From positions 28,334,001-28,398,000 of the forward strand of contig NC_135240.1 in NCBI RefSeq assembly GCF_947623445.1: a stretch of 64,000 bases of DNA, given 5' to 3'. The notes under the pieces are model-generated. The model made no database searches. It was not told the DNA's origin and was given only the letters and a program-made list of their open reading frames with translations. Shown one piece after another: positions 52,010-64,000 of the stretch; within the stretch, counting starts at the first letter, position 1; each line of letters opens with the position of its first letter. Position numbers and translations under genes: made by a program. The DNA comes from Clavelina lepadiformis (taxonomy: Eukaryota; Chordata; Ascidiacea; Aplousobranchia; Clavelinidae).

Positions 52010-54429
52010 CTAGAATCGTGCGTTGAAACTAAATGCAAACGTAAGGGCGGTCATCAAAGCTAAATATGGGAGTCGATGAGAGGAAATCGCGGAACCGCGT
52101 AGGGCGCGATATTCCATGTGGCGGGAGAGCGACCACGGGAAGTCGGTAAAGAGCCCATCGACACCGATCTCAATGAACACCTCGTATTCTCTGTAGGGGT
52201 CCGACCCGTAATCTCGGGCCAAGAACTGATCCTCGTTCCGAAAAGTGTAGGCATGGACCTGATGACGTACATAGACATCTTACAGACTATATTCTATTCC
52301 GTAGTTTTATCACTTGTGTGTAATTTAAGATATTATAGCTTCAAAGTAGGAAGGTAGTCTACATATCATTTGAGCTAAAAAACGAAATCACCTCAAGTTG
52401 GTAGAAATGAGCTCTGTCTATGAAGTCGCTCGTTTGAATGATTTTCATCGTGTTTGGGTTCACTTGAACGATCGTGTCCTTCGACGTGCCCAAGCCGGAA
52501 CAAAAGGTCGAGATCTCCGCTAACTTTGTGTTTGTCAGCCCGACCGGAGTAAGATATATCAGCGGCAGTTCTGTTCGACCGGACATGAAGCGTAAACTAT
52601 CCTCGTCAAATGATTGGACGAAACACGGTGACGTAGCTTCCGTATATCCGTGCCTCTGTAAAGATTCCAACAAAATTTCCTCCATCGTCGTGTTATGAGC
52701 GGCCAGGATCGAGTTGAAAAAATCAGGATTTTTTGTTTCCGGGTAAATCCCAATTGTTCTTCCGTTTGTGACGTTTTTCGCCACAGCCACGTATTCGTCG
52801 AAGCTCGCCATCGGGAATTCGCCGTTGTAAGTCTGGTCTCGGTAGGATCGATCTTGTTTCTGTGACGTAAGAATTGCTGATAATTTCTTCAAAGCAAATA
52901 TTACTCTCGAAGCCAGAAAAATTGTGAAGCTTGAAAATATTGATTTTATTGTTTCTGAGGCCTCATGCCTCATGACGGCAATCCACGTTCAGTTCAACTT
53001 TATCAAGTTTTCAAAGCTCTGCGGTGTACAGTAGCAGTAAACATAGGTTGCTATCTCGAACATAAGAACCGCAAACAAATCGTCTCGAGTTTGAGTATCC
53101 AGCACACTTTCTCATACCGCGATTAAATGAACAGGAATTTAATGGAACGAACATCTCGCTGCGGATTGCACTGGTAAAAAATATTCGAGCTCATTCGAAA
53201 ACTTAAAAATTTGATGCTTGAGGAAAGGACCTCACTCAGCAAAGCACAACTTTTGAACTAAGCGTGAATAATGACGTCACACACATGCTCACAGCGAAGA
53301 AATGCCGCCATTATGTTACATTATTAACTGCGGGGAGTTTAAATAATACAGCCAATAAACTTGTAAGATCGCAGCAACGTAGAGATAACTGAAGACCTTG
53401 GTTTGTGTTATATTCTCATATCTACACAATTAAAATTATGACGTAACAAGCATATCGATCACGTAATCACCTTTCTTAAAGTTTTCAGTTCGTCCAGGGT
53501 GAAGTCGATTGAGAAATAATCGGTGATTCTCCTGCCGTCGACCCTGTAAGTCTGGACCCGGTCCCGGAATTCAAGGTGTGACGCAACATCGGTCGTGTCG
53601 TTGAGCCAGGAGTCGTGAGTGCAAACCAGCAGCAGGTCCTTGACAAAAAGAAAGGAATTAAGTTACAAAGATTAAACAAATCGAGAAATTCAAACCCACA
53701 GCGTTTGTCACGATCAAGCAAAGTAAAACAAGACGTCCCAAAACATTATTAGGCTGATGTCTCGCTATGCACCAACCTTGGTGACCGCTAGGTCGCATTC
53801 AATGACATCAGCACCTTGTTGTACCGCTAGTTGGTAAGCTTCCACCGTGTGCTCTGGAAGCATACCTAGAGAAGCAATCAAAGCGATTGTATTAAGATGC
53901 ACAATACTCAGCAACCATTGAGAGCAAGGTACAACGCAGTGATCATGGGAGGTTCGAAACAAGTTTTTCATTTCCTACAGGAAGTTGTCCAGGTCACATC
54001 GAAACAACTTAAAGCGAACAACAGTGGTGATACGTCGTGCTGTGATTTGCCCAACGAGGTTGGTGAAATGCATGAACGCATCAGCTCGACAAACACGACC
54101 ATTGTTTACACAAAGATGACTCACCAGAACTGCCCCGATGCGCGATGTTAAGAGGCCGGTCTGCTGGTAAGCCATCAAGTGACCTCGATAAAGGGCTCAA
54201 CGCGCTCAAAGAGGCCACACATGTTGCCACGAGTATGAACACTGGAACAAAAAGCGATATTTGCAATGCATCTGATATCAAATTGCTACCTTAAGCTGTA
54301 CTATTGGTTTGATTCAGAATTTATAATTATTTAACTTTTCAGCCTTTTTAAAAACCTACAACTTTAAAGTAATGGCAAGATCAAGTACCACGGTGAGGTA
54401 AAATAAAAGCTACCTGCACTCTTCGCCAT
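52010..54429 (-). CDS. GlpQ-type glycerophosphodiester phosphodiesterase, array copy 1
   Basis: The GDPD family hydr olyses glycerophosphodiesters to glycerol 3-phosphate and an alcohol, in a metal-dependent reaction in a TIM barrel. Six exons: 54429-54414, 54241-54125, 53865-53777, 53638-53471, 52859-52392, 52258-52010. They total 1,107 nt (368 aa). A signal peptide ([20 protein letters not shown]) suggests secretion or lumenal location. Active-site motifs are [20 protein letters not shown] (catalytic His, PEHT), [13 protein letters not shown] (metal-binding E and D) and VCTHDSWLN (second His, HD), so this copy keeps the expected residues. An upstream in-frame Met (MKTPNKAF) is an alternative start. 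Two paralogs follow to the right. Confidence 0.88.
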
Positions 54430-54986
54430 TTTGAAGCAATGCTCGACCTTCTCTTTGCCTGGAAATGCCTTGTTTGGTGTTTTCATCGTGTAACGTTTGT
54501 TTGCCGTGATGTCGTTATCAAGAAAAAAGAATCGGATAAAGAACGATATAAAAATAGACATCAAATAACTGTTGCACACATTTGAATCGGAACGGAGATT
54601 GCCGCCTAGCCCAGATCCTTAATCCAACGGAGTGGAGCCGAGATTAGCTTAATTTGGACAGCATTCGGACAAAGTATGTCTGGCATAAAACTTTCGCATT
54701 TTAAGTGGTCTATAGTTGTTGTTATTGGGACCCTTCCAAAACATGCTTTTTCTTCTCCAGCGCGCCCACACCAGCCCGCTTCACAACTTGCAGTTTTAAC
54801 TTTTCCAAACTGACACCGTTGTACAATCATTACGAATGTGATCACTCATACGTCATCAATGTGATGTGATCTTGTGACGTAAGTCACGTGATCGACATGC
54901 CAAACAGTATATTTATCTAATAACAAAGCCTCAATGTGCGCACAATGTTAACTTTATTCTTCGCCAATGCAGAAGTCTTAATGCAA

Positions 54987-56960
54987 TTAGTCATCGCACA
55001 AACATCTGGTTTTGAAATAATTGCTCAACGTCCACGGGTAGTCGGTGAAGAATCCATCGACTCCGAGTGGAACAAACTTGTCGTATTCGCGGTATGGGTC
55101 GGCACCGTACTGCCAGGCCAGGAACTGACCTTCGTTTTTGAATGTGAAGGAATGAACCTGCGGTGGAATGAAACCGGGTTAAACTTTCAGTCAGGCTGAT
55201 GGTTAAAATTAGGCGGTGGTAAATACTGGATGATGAATATAGGACGACAGATACTTTATCGTCTTACTTCAAGCCCCGTAGACTAGAAAGGCTTTTATGA
55301 GACGATGCTTCTTTTCAATTCGCGTTAAGTTTGTTTTACGCAGTTTTGTAAAATTTCAAAATTTACCTTCAGGTTGTTCGAATGAGCTCTCACCACAAGA
55401 TCAGTATCTCTGGCGACATCCATCGAGCTGGGATCAACTTCCACAATCAGGTTCTTTTTCACGCCAACACCGTAACAAAATTTTGATAACTCCAACATTT
55501 TTCCGTCAGAAATTTCGTCGTTTGTCAAAAACACCAGCGGCAGTTCTGTTCGACAGGACATGAAGCGTAAACTATCCTCGTCAAATGATTGGACGAAACA
55601 CGGTGACGTAGCTTCCGTATATCCGTGCCTCTGTAAAGATTCCAACAAAATTTCCTCCATCGTCGTGTTATGAGCGGCCAGGATCGGGTTGAAAAATTTG
55701 GGAGCTTTCAATTCCGGGTAAATTCCAATTGTTCTCCCGTTTGTGACGTTTTTCGCCACAGCCACGTATTCGTCGAATGTAGCGATGGGGAATTCCCCGT
55801 TGTAGGCCTGGTTTCTAAATGAATTTTGTTGGACCTACAAACCAATTCAAGATAAAGAGAGTTAATGAAGCCAACTACAATTTAACCATTAACTATCAGA
55901 CGTGTCACGTTAAAGGTCGATGGAGCGTAAGAAGGCGACCTGAAAGCAATCGGACTTTGCAATAAGTTACGAGATGTTATTATTAAATTCTCGCACAAGC
56001 TTCAAATGACAGCAAATAGATTTGTCTGCTGACGTAGTAGGCCAATACGAGTTGCCAATGCCAATGGAATAAATATTAGAAGATTCCTAACATACTATTT
56101 TCTAACAACACCTTTCTAAGAGTTTTAAGTTCTTCCAGAGTGAAGTCGAACGCGAAGTAATCCGTGATGGTGATCCCAAACATCGAAAAAGTCTTCAAAC
56201 GATCCTGGAATTCCGGATGTGACGCAACATCGGTGGTTCCGTTCAACCAGGGCACGTGCAAGCAGACCAACTGGCGATCCTGGGAAAATAAGTCGGTTAA
56301 GCCGAGCAGTGTTATATTTGTGATTCTCTAGGCAGCATCCACCAACCTTGGTGACCGCTAGGTCGCATTCAATGACATCAGCACCTTGTTGTACCGCTAG
56401 TTGGTAAGCTTCCACTGTGTGCTCTGGAAGCAGACCTAGGGAAGCACAGGAACAATGCGCTATTAAATAAGTTTCTGAGCTGAAAAAGGAAATGTAAAGC
56501 GAAGTGAAGAACCACACAACAGGAAACGAATTTCTGGTTGTTTTAAGCGTTGAAATTCAAAATTTTAACGACGAGTTCTCCAATAACTTTCTTGAAGTAA
56601 CAACGGTCATCATACAAGACAAATTCAACTACAAGCAAGAATTTAATAAGGCTTTGCTCGTCTCGGCAAACTCTTTCGGAAAACCTGCTGAATCAAATAA
56701 TCGCTTAGCGTCGTTGTTTTGCTGCGGGCATTTTTTCTCCTACGATAAATATCGAAGTTGAAGGTGAACAGCTTAACTTGGTCAATCTATTCCGCATCGC
56801 GAAAGTGCTGAGAGGAAATCCAAGAGAAGTTGCTTTGAAGCTTACTCACCAGAGCTGCCACGGTGGGCGATGATTAGTGGTCGGTTGGTTGGCAAACCAT
56901 CGATTGGTCGGTTCGGCTTCTGCCATTGCAGGCCGAGCGCGAGCAGAAAGCATCTGGCGA
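54987..56960 (-). CDS. GlpQ-type phosphodiesterase, array copy 2
   Basis: Exons 56960-56850, 56435-56347, 56279-56112, 55834-55367 and 55157-54987; the first exon with the start codon was not found. Motifs are [38 protein letters not shown] and [17 protein letters not shown]. Where copy 1 has THD, this copy has LHV: the His stays but the following Asp is Val. Exon 56435-56347 is almost identical to the copy 1 exon including its intron edges, and the last exon is almost identical to copy 3. A hydrophobic stretch (CFLLALGL) before the catalytic domain may be part of a signal peptide. Confidence 0.82.
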
Positions 56961-57350
56961 CTGAACAGGGACGAGGTTACTCGAGCGTCGTAAATTTTGA
57001 TGAACATAAATCTAACGTAACAGCATAAAGTTATTTATAACAAGCTGGATTAAACCGAACCTGCTGATTTGAACGTCATCTCTTTCTCCTCTCTGTCTCT
57101 TTAGAAATAAAACTTGGAACCGATAACGACCTTGGCAGACAACTGATCAGTAAACTGCTTCAGGCGTAGTACTAACTACTATTGCGTCATAAACGCCACC
57201 TCTCCTCACATAATACGACGATAATGACAGAAATAAATGACTTCGATCTTGATTAAAGCAAGCGGATAAAAACATTCAGCCGTGTGCGAGTCAACGTGAA
57301 TTTATTAGGGGAACGGAACAATTTCTTTTTGTTTATATGATATTCATGGG

Positions 57351-57662
57351 CAGCGTGGTCCAACTTCTTTTCATCGCGGGCCAAAATCAAAAAAATTTTT
57401 TATCTTGCGGGCCAATGTTTTTAAATCAGAACTGAAGAACAATGTGACATTGATATTAGAACTGAAAAAAGTTCTCTTTTTTATTAAAACTGAAATTAGA
57501 ATAGTTCAAAATTTATCTATTAAATGCTGATCAATGTGACATCTGCGGTCGAGGTTCTTCCTCGACAATAGCGACTATCAAAGCTGACTATCAGTTCACG
57601 GGCCAAAAAATCGGTGCTCGCGGGCCAAAGTTGGCCCGCGGGCCTGCAGTTGGACCACGCTG
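57351..57662. mobile_element. Non-autonomous hAT element
   Basis: The ends CAGCGTGGTCCAAC and GTTGGACCACGCTG are inverted repeats. An identical 8-bp duplication, TTCATGGG, flanks it (57343-57350 and 57663-57670). GCGGGCCAA motifs lie inside both ends. It is 312 bp and lies between phosphodiesterase copies 2 and 3. The rest of 56961-57772 shows no gene other than the missing 5' exon of copy 2. Confidence 0.88.
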
Positions 57663-57772
57663 TTCATGGGCAAGCAAACCACGATTAATATTGCAAATAT
57701 GAACGATCTCGTTTGTACAGAAGATAAACAAATGCTGTGATTTACAATTCAGCTAAATCAAAATCTTAAAAT

Positions 57773-59446
57773 CTCAGAGTGAAGGTTCTCTTTTGAAATA
57801 ATTGCTCAACGTCCACGGGTAGTCGGTGAAGAATCCATCGACCCTGAGTGGAACAAACTTGTCGTATTCGCGGTATGGGTCGGCACCGTACTGCCAGGCC
57901 AGGAACTGAAACTCGTTCTGGAATGTGAAGGAATGAACCTGCGGTGGAATGAAACCGGGTTATGACCAATCTTTACAAAGTGAAACGTTTCATACAGTTT
58001 AAAAAATATTTCAACTTTAGGTAAAATTAAGTTGAATTTTTAAGACAAATCACACGATATTAAATTTAATTCAAAATACGAATCTTTTCACAAAATATGC
58101 TGAAAATAATATATGGAACAATTCCCACCTTTAAGTTGTTCAAATGAGCTCTCTTGATGAGGTTTGTTGTTCCGATGACGTCATTTGTCTTATGATCAAC
58201 TTCCACAATCAAACTTTTAAGAACTATCAGACCGTGACAGAACTTCGACAATTCCGCCATTTTTCCGTCAGAATAATTCAGTTTTGTTATTATCATGAGC
58301 GGCAGTTCCGTTCGACTGGACACGAAGCGTAAACTATCTTCGTCAAATGATTGGACGAAACACGGTGACGTAGCTTCCGTATATCCGTGCCTCTGTAAAG
58401 ATTCCAACAAAATTTCCTCCATCGTCGTGTTATGAGCGGCCAGAATCGAGTTGAAAAATTTAGGGACTTTCAATTCCGGGTAAATCCCAATTGTTCTTCC
58501 GTTTGTGACGTTTTTCGCCACAGCCACATATTCGTCGAATGTCGCGATGGGGAATTCCCCGTTGTAGGCCTGGTCTCGGTAAGAAAACCTTTGAACCTGC
58601 ACAAATTACGGCGATTACTTAGTGACGACACCTCAGAACATACCATCACAACCTTTCTCAGCGTTTTGAGCTCGTCGAGGGTGAAATCAACGGTGAAAAA
58701 ATCGCGAACAATCCGGGTCCCGTCCCAGTCGGGCACCGCGTAAGTTCGAAGCCGGTCCTGGAATTCCGGGCGCGCAGCGACATCTGTTGTAAGATTGAGC
58801 CAGGGTTCGTGGGTGCAAACCAGCAGCAGGTCCTGAAAAGTAGAAGCTTGGAGTCAACTCGTCTCATTCAAGGCGAGGTTGGGGGCGGTTTGCAATTTCA
58901 AGTAGGTCAAGTACGTCTCCGGCAACGTATCTTCTTAAACGTAGTTTAACATTACAGACGTTTTGTGCCAAAATTCCGGAAAATTTACGGAGACAATTGG
59001 ATTCATGTTGCTACAGCCTAGTAAATAAATATCACTTGGAAATCGTCATTAAGTGCAAGTATTTCGTCACAATCACTCACTTTTGTCACGGCGAGATCAC
59101 ATTCTATGACGTCAGCTCCTTGATCTATTGCCAGCTGATATGCTGCCACCGTGTGGCCGGGAAGCATTCCTGTAAAAATTTTCAACCGATGTGAAGATTA
59201 CTTCGCAACTTCCAACCATGCCGGTTTTAATATTGATGACGTCATAAAATATCTCGAGCATAAATGAAGGCACGATATAGAACGTTTATTTAAAAATAAC
59301 ATTATTCATTGTGACGTCACCTGAGCTTCCACGATGTCCAATTATGATTGGTCGGTTTTCTGGCAACCGCTGGTCCTGCCACACCATAGAAATCTGACTG
59401 GTCCTGCCAAAGCAAGCGAAGTAGAAGAAGGCAGAGAGTTGGCGAC
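57773..59446 (-). CDS. GlpQ-type phosphodiesterase, array copy 3
   Basis: Exons 59446-59321, 59169-59081, 58832-58653, 58596-58129 and 57938-57773; the start exon was not placed. Motifs are [33 protein letters not shown] and LLLVCTHEPWLNLTTDVAA. Compared with copy 1, PEHT is PGHT and THD is THE. The catalytic His residues and the E-x-D pair are kept. The N-terminal segment SAFFYFACFGRTSQIS is hydrophobic and fits a signal peptide. The 468-nt exon has the same length in all three copies. It could still be active with altered metal or substrate handling, or be a diverging paralog. Confidence 0.82.
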
Positions 59447-60294
59447 CTGCAGAGAAGATGGAGATGAATTTGGGATGCGCAAAACATTGTGTCAGCCTGG
59501 TCGTTCACTTTTAAACTACATTTTACAAAATTTAAGAATCATTTGTTTCAAAAAAGTACAAAACACAGGAACATGAATCTGCCCACTGGTCCTCACCTAT
59601 AAAAGATGAATCCATTTCAGACTGAGTCATAAGTGCTTTGGGACAAGTTGAAAACCAAAAGTTTTGTGAGAAAATAATCTTTTTATTGAATAGATTTTGA
59701 CTCAATTAGTACAGAACTATCTAATTGACAAATTGTTAAGAACATTCCATAGAAAAATTAAGAGGAAAGTGCTTTTGATGCAAAACTAATGACGTTGATG
59801 AGAGAATAACGATCAGTTGATACGGGCCTGAGCTGAGTAGACAACAACGAAGTAATTTTCAAAATGGAAGAAAAAATGATTTGGTCACGAATTACCAGGC
59901 TGACACGTCATAAAAATGGACCACATTGAAGTTGAGAAAAATATCACAACAAAAACATGAACCTGTTTGTTTATGGAAAACCATTTCGATTTGGAAAATA
60001 CCCATGAACCAAGAAAGGTTTTTTGCATGAAAAATACTGACAAAAACACAAAAATGTCAACAAAAACAACAGTAGAAATTAAATTTCGATTCAGCACATG
60101 CATAAAATCAGCAAGAAGAGCACAGTAGCTTTTGAACAAGTAGAAATAAAAATATTGCTTTAAATTAGAAGTAATTGTTATGGCTCCAAGACACCTTAAC
60201 ACAGGAAACTCACAAGATTTCAAGCAAATATGAACACCATGATAGCACAAAACCTTTCACGAGAATTAGAAATCTAAGTTGCATAACGCGACAA
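59447..60294. other. Gap between phosphodiesterase copy 3 and MOSPD2
   Basis: This should contain the first exon and promoter of copy 3 and the MOSPD2 3' UTR. ORFs here are short and AT-rich, without family resemblance. No repeat ends seen. Confidence 0.4.
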
Positions 60295-63200
60295 CTAAGC
60301 ATCAGGTGAACCACCGGTGTGGTCATCATACGAATGGCATCGGGGAGTGGCTTGCAACTGACCTAGTTCAACCAAGGATGCGAGAGATGAAAGTTGGTGA
60401 AGTGCGAACAGCAAAAGCAGCACGAGGATTATCTGCAATATCATCGAATATTGAAACTTTGTGCGGAGCCACCTTGTGTTGACCTCCGCCTGGGCAAGCT
60501 ATAAAAATAGAAAAAGCTAAATATTGTTTACTGTGCAACTGACATCATATAAATAGCTAGCACAAGGCACGAATGAGAATCATGTCTATCCAAAACAGTG
60601 TGTGGATAAATGCGATACATGAAGTCGGCTGAGTGATACCTTGGTTTTAAGCAACGATATTTCCCTCGTCATCTGAGTCACTTCGGTCGATGTAAATGGA
60701 GCCTTTTTTGTCACTGGAGGCAGCATAGGCTTCTTAAGAACAGGTGTCACAATTTTCTCGACTTTAGTCGAGCGAATGAATCGGACCCGAAGTCTTTAAA
60801 AGGATTTCTCCATGAATTAACTGGTCACTAACGTACAAAGAATTTTCATAAATACTGCCCAAAGCAGGTGATCCACCTGTGAACGAATCGAGAATCCTTG
60901 GCTGTATGCTGGCTCCAAAACTCATGGACATCAGCGGCGGCATCGATTTTTTGATAAAGAACAAGAAATCTGTCACTAGAGGCACTCTCCTCATACCCTG
61001 GGCTCAGGTTGATGACAACTGTCGTTGTTTCTCCTGAATAATCGTCATCATTGATTTATGTTTCTTGTGAAATAATATGGCGGTTTATGATCAAATAAAC
61101 GGAAGATAACACAAAAACACAGATTCATTGCTTTATCCTGGAATAAGACAACTTCAAACAAACACAAGATGCCACGTACCTGGTGCCACGACCCCATTGC
61201 TGGGCCGGACATGATACCTCTCTGGTGAGTTTGTTTTAAATTTGAACGCAACAAGTTGGTCCTGGTTCGGATTCCTCAACGTCACAATGCTCTGGCATCG
61301 ACCACTCCCACCATCTCTACGATCTTCCCGGAATGAAAGCTCGGAAATTGGGCTGACGACAGAAATACAAATACTTGCTGATTATGTTTGATACAGATCC
61401 TGTCTTGTGTCTGCTTTCTACACTTTTGGATTCTTTCATTAATCATTGTTTTTACTAAATAATTACATTTCTAATTCATGGAGGTAATTCCCTTTATAAA
61501 ACTAATAAGAACAACTATTACCTCATAAAGAGCAAGGAACCGAGTCTGACTTCACTCGTGACATCCCTCGCAGAAACCTTTGAATCCTGTTGCATATCCA
61601 TTGAACCATCAAACCCTGTTTCAAAATTTAAATAAAAGTCTGCTTGTGACCACATTGGCAAGCAGCTGGGTCAAAAAACTTCAAAGTTTCCCTGAAGTCA
61701 AACCATTTTATATCGTCTTTCACCTGTGAAAGATTTGTAGCTTTCTTCACGATCAATTTCGCTTGTGAATGAAGAATGCCTGGATGGTGTATTCCTCCTC
61801 TTGCTCTCGGATTGGTCAAGTGACGCCTTCGAGCTGTTTGTTGTCGAGCTTGTGAGGATGGAATTTGAGGGGGCTCGATCTAACTCTTGCTCCGTTGCTA
61901 GGCGACCATTTGGAAGACTTTCTTCATCCTGGGGAGATTGGATGCTGGGGGTTGCTCTGAGATGAGATGTGGAGGCCTCATCTGACTTTGTAAAGATCTC
62001 ATCTCTTGTGGAGGATACCTTATCACTTGGAGGCATCATTTTATCCTCCTCATTATTCGACACTTCATCATTTTCTGAAACTTTAAAAAATTGTCAATAA
62101 ATATAATCCATGATATAGTGGTTCCAAACCAGTGGTTCTTAGCCGATGTGAAATCTTGCAAGATCAAATGGAAAGTACTTAACCTACATATCTTTTGTAT
62201 GCAAAAATCACACTCACGAAAGAAGTTTTGTTGTAAATGAACATATATTATTACGCTACAGCTTACTGTTTAATACACATTTTGCAGTGTAGCCACTACA
62301 CAATCGCCTCATACACACACAGAGGTGCGACCAACTTACATTTCTATTAATATAAAAAAGATTCAAGTATTATGTATTACTAAAATGCGTAGACTTTGTG
62401 TTTGTGCATGGTTCGTATCAGAAATATAATGAATTGATTGCAACAAATTCATTAAATTGAATTGTTTGGTTGTTTACATTCAAGTATGTTTAAAAGTTAT
62501 TGAAGTCCTAGCCAAAAAACTAATCCAAGGGGGAGAAATTTGGGTTTGGTATTTGGCGTAAATGGGAAAACAGATGAAAAAATTTAGGAACTGCTGGTCG
62601 AAGCACTGCTAGAATGTGCCATATATTGCCTATACTGGGTTGATATTAATTATATGGAAATCAGCAGATACCATGAAGAGATTCCATGCTGTTGGTACTA
62701 GATTGGGCAGTTTGAGTCGTTTCTTTCAATTGCGGATAATCAGTTGGTCGTAATGGAAAGATGTATTCCCAAGTGTCCTGCAAATATAGATGAGCTCGGT
62801 GAAGAACTGCAGACTTGGTCATGCAGCATTAAGTTGTCATTGTAAGGGAACTTCTGTCATCAAGAAACATTTGCTGACTCGATATTTTGCGCTTACACAA
62901 CACATTTCGTCAGAGCATTCTTGCTAGAATGCCAGGCTGGTATATTCCTTTATGACTTAACAATAATCTGCATTGACCTTCATCACAATGAGTTGATTGT
63001 TGATGCAGAAACACAGAAGATTGCAAGACAGGGGCGCCTTGCACTATATCACACAGTGACGAGTGTAACATATTTCAGCCAATGGGATAGCAGGAAACAT
63101 AGGAAATGTAAAATGACAAACAGATATACAGGAAATGATACGAAAATTCACACAAAGCACACGATAAACAGCTTTCCATCCTTCACACGATGCTTGAGTG

Positions 63201-64000
63201 CAAGAGACACAAAACCTACCGTGCCACCCATGTATTGTGGAAGTTGGTCCTGGGAAATGTATTCCTTCAATTCTTTGAATTTACAGAAAACTGTTCTTCG
63301 CCGTTGCTCTTCAGTCATCCACTGCTTCACGACTTTCCAAATTGCTACAAAATAGCAACATGGTTGATCATTCACATGACCTCATCACGTGAACAACATC
63401 ATGATGAAGTTGAACGTGAAGGAAATTTAAGCAAACTAAGTTCTCTAATCACCGTTCATGATCCAAGGCATCTCCAGGATGATGATTCTTTCTGAAATAA
63501 ACAAACAAGCGTCGTTGACACAACTCGCCATTTCACATGCACAGATGAGAACTTGTCAAATAAGGAAAACAATTTAATGTTGTTAAAATCCATCAGAATC
63601 ATCACAGAAGGTATATTATACAACATAACCTGGAGGAAATGGCCCAATGACAGAACAGCAACCTAATTACATCTTTCAGCAGAAAGCCGCAACAATGTGA
63701 ACATTTTATGACATAATAAAACCATAATTCAAGGCAAAAACAAAGTTTCTATGATTATTTGAGCATAAACGGCCCAAGTTACACAAACACAAGCGGTTTC
63801 AACGTAAGATTGTGTCAATGACAGTAGTGGCATTGTGATGTCAACCTACCAAGCATATCGGGGAAGTAGGTGGTGAAGCATTCCAACAGGAACTTGATCC
63901 CACCAAGATCAACATTTGCCATCGATGCTTTGCTCACATCAAGTATGAACGTGACATGTTTTCCTGTCTCGAGTCGCTGCAATCTCTCCATCCATAGACA
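60295..64000 (-). CDS. MOSPD2: Motile sperm domain-containing protein 2 (N-terminus outside window)
   Basis: MOSPD2 is a tail-anchored ER membrane-contact protein whose MSP domain binds FFAT motifs; it also has a CRAL-TRIO lipid-binding domain. Exons seen: 64000-63850 (THVTFILDVSK-type CRAL-TRIO strand), 63491-63453 (RIIILEMPWIMN), 63344-63220 (WKVVKQWMTEEQ, PQYMGGT), 62074-61724 (Ser-rich linker), 61615-61522, 61352-61180 and 61033-60856 (MSP domain: TLRNPNQDQLVAFKFKTNSP, YHVRPSNGVVAP, DRFLVLYQKI), 60793-60640, and 60498-60295. The last exon has a transmembrane anchor (MILQIILVLLLLFALHQL) and a short tail to TAG. The 1.1-kb intron 62075-63219 may hide a small exon. The gene continues right of the window. 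Confidence 0.92.

Overview
The window is animal nuclear DNA, AT-rich, with multi-exon genes, short introns (mostly 60-400 bp) and GT-AG splice sites. It most resembles a solitary ascidian (Ciona-like tunicate). This rests on compact genes, very close same-strand gene pairs that look like tunicate operons, and many small DNA transposons. The class assignment is an inference. Exon ends were read by eye from splice consensus and homologous protein order, so expect errors of 1-2 bp, and occasionally a wrong exon.

Layout. 1-4394 (+) holds the 3' exons of an UNC79-like gene (NALCN channel complex). 4924-6312 (-) encodes an unrecognised 165-aa cysteine-rich membrane protein. 7446-20085 (-) is WDR19/IFT144 of the ciliary IFT-A complex, whose large intron holds a complete SLC22-type transporter gene on the opposite strand (9805-12440). 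20526-21260 (-) is MRPS15. 24852-25991 (+) is RPL31. 26424-27535 (-) is a SMIM20-PIGF pair whose reading frames are 2 nt apart. 30138-33703 (-) is RPS3, with two box C/D snoRNA candidates in its introns. 38181-44735 (-) is CAPN15 (small optic lobes calpain). 47552-51070 (+) is PCYOX1 (prenylcysteine oxidase). 51.9-59.5 kb (-) is a tandem array of three GlpQ-type glycerophosphodiester phosphodiesterase genes. 60295-64000 (-) is MOSPD2, running off the right edge.

Mobile DNA is abundant and often well preserved at its ends. It includes a decayed piggyBac with both ends and TTAA flanks inside an older repeat (the empty-site relative of that repeat lies at 45.4-45.7 kb), four hAT-like elements with 8-bp duplications, a composite pogo/Tc1-like element present at two loci with the same nested insert, a palindromic element split by a hAT, and an element with subterminal repeats in a PCYOX1 intron.

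The genes are mainly housekeeping or cell-biological and do not form one pathway. The most notable items are the paired intronic snoRNAs with one shared guide, the SMIM20-PIGF dicistron, the phosphodiesterase array with patchy sequence identity and changed active-site motifs, the nested SLC22 gene, and the novel cysteine-rich membrane protein.
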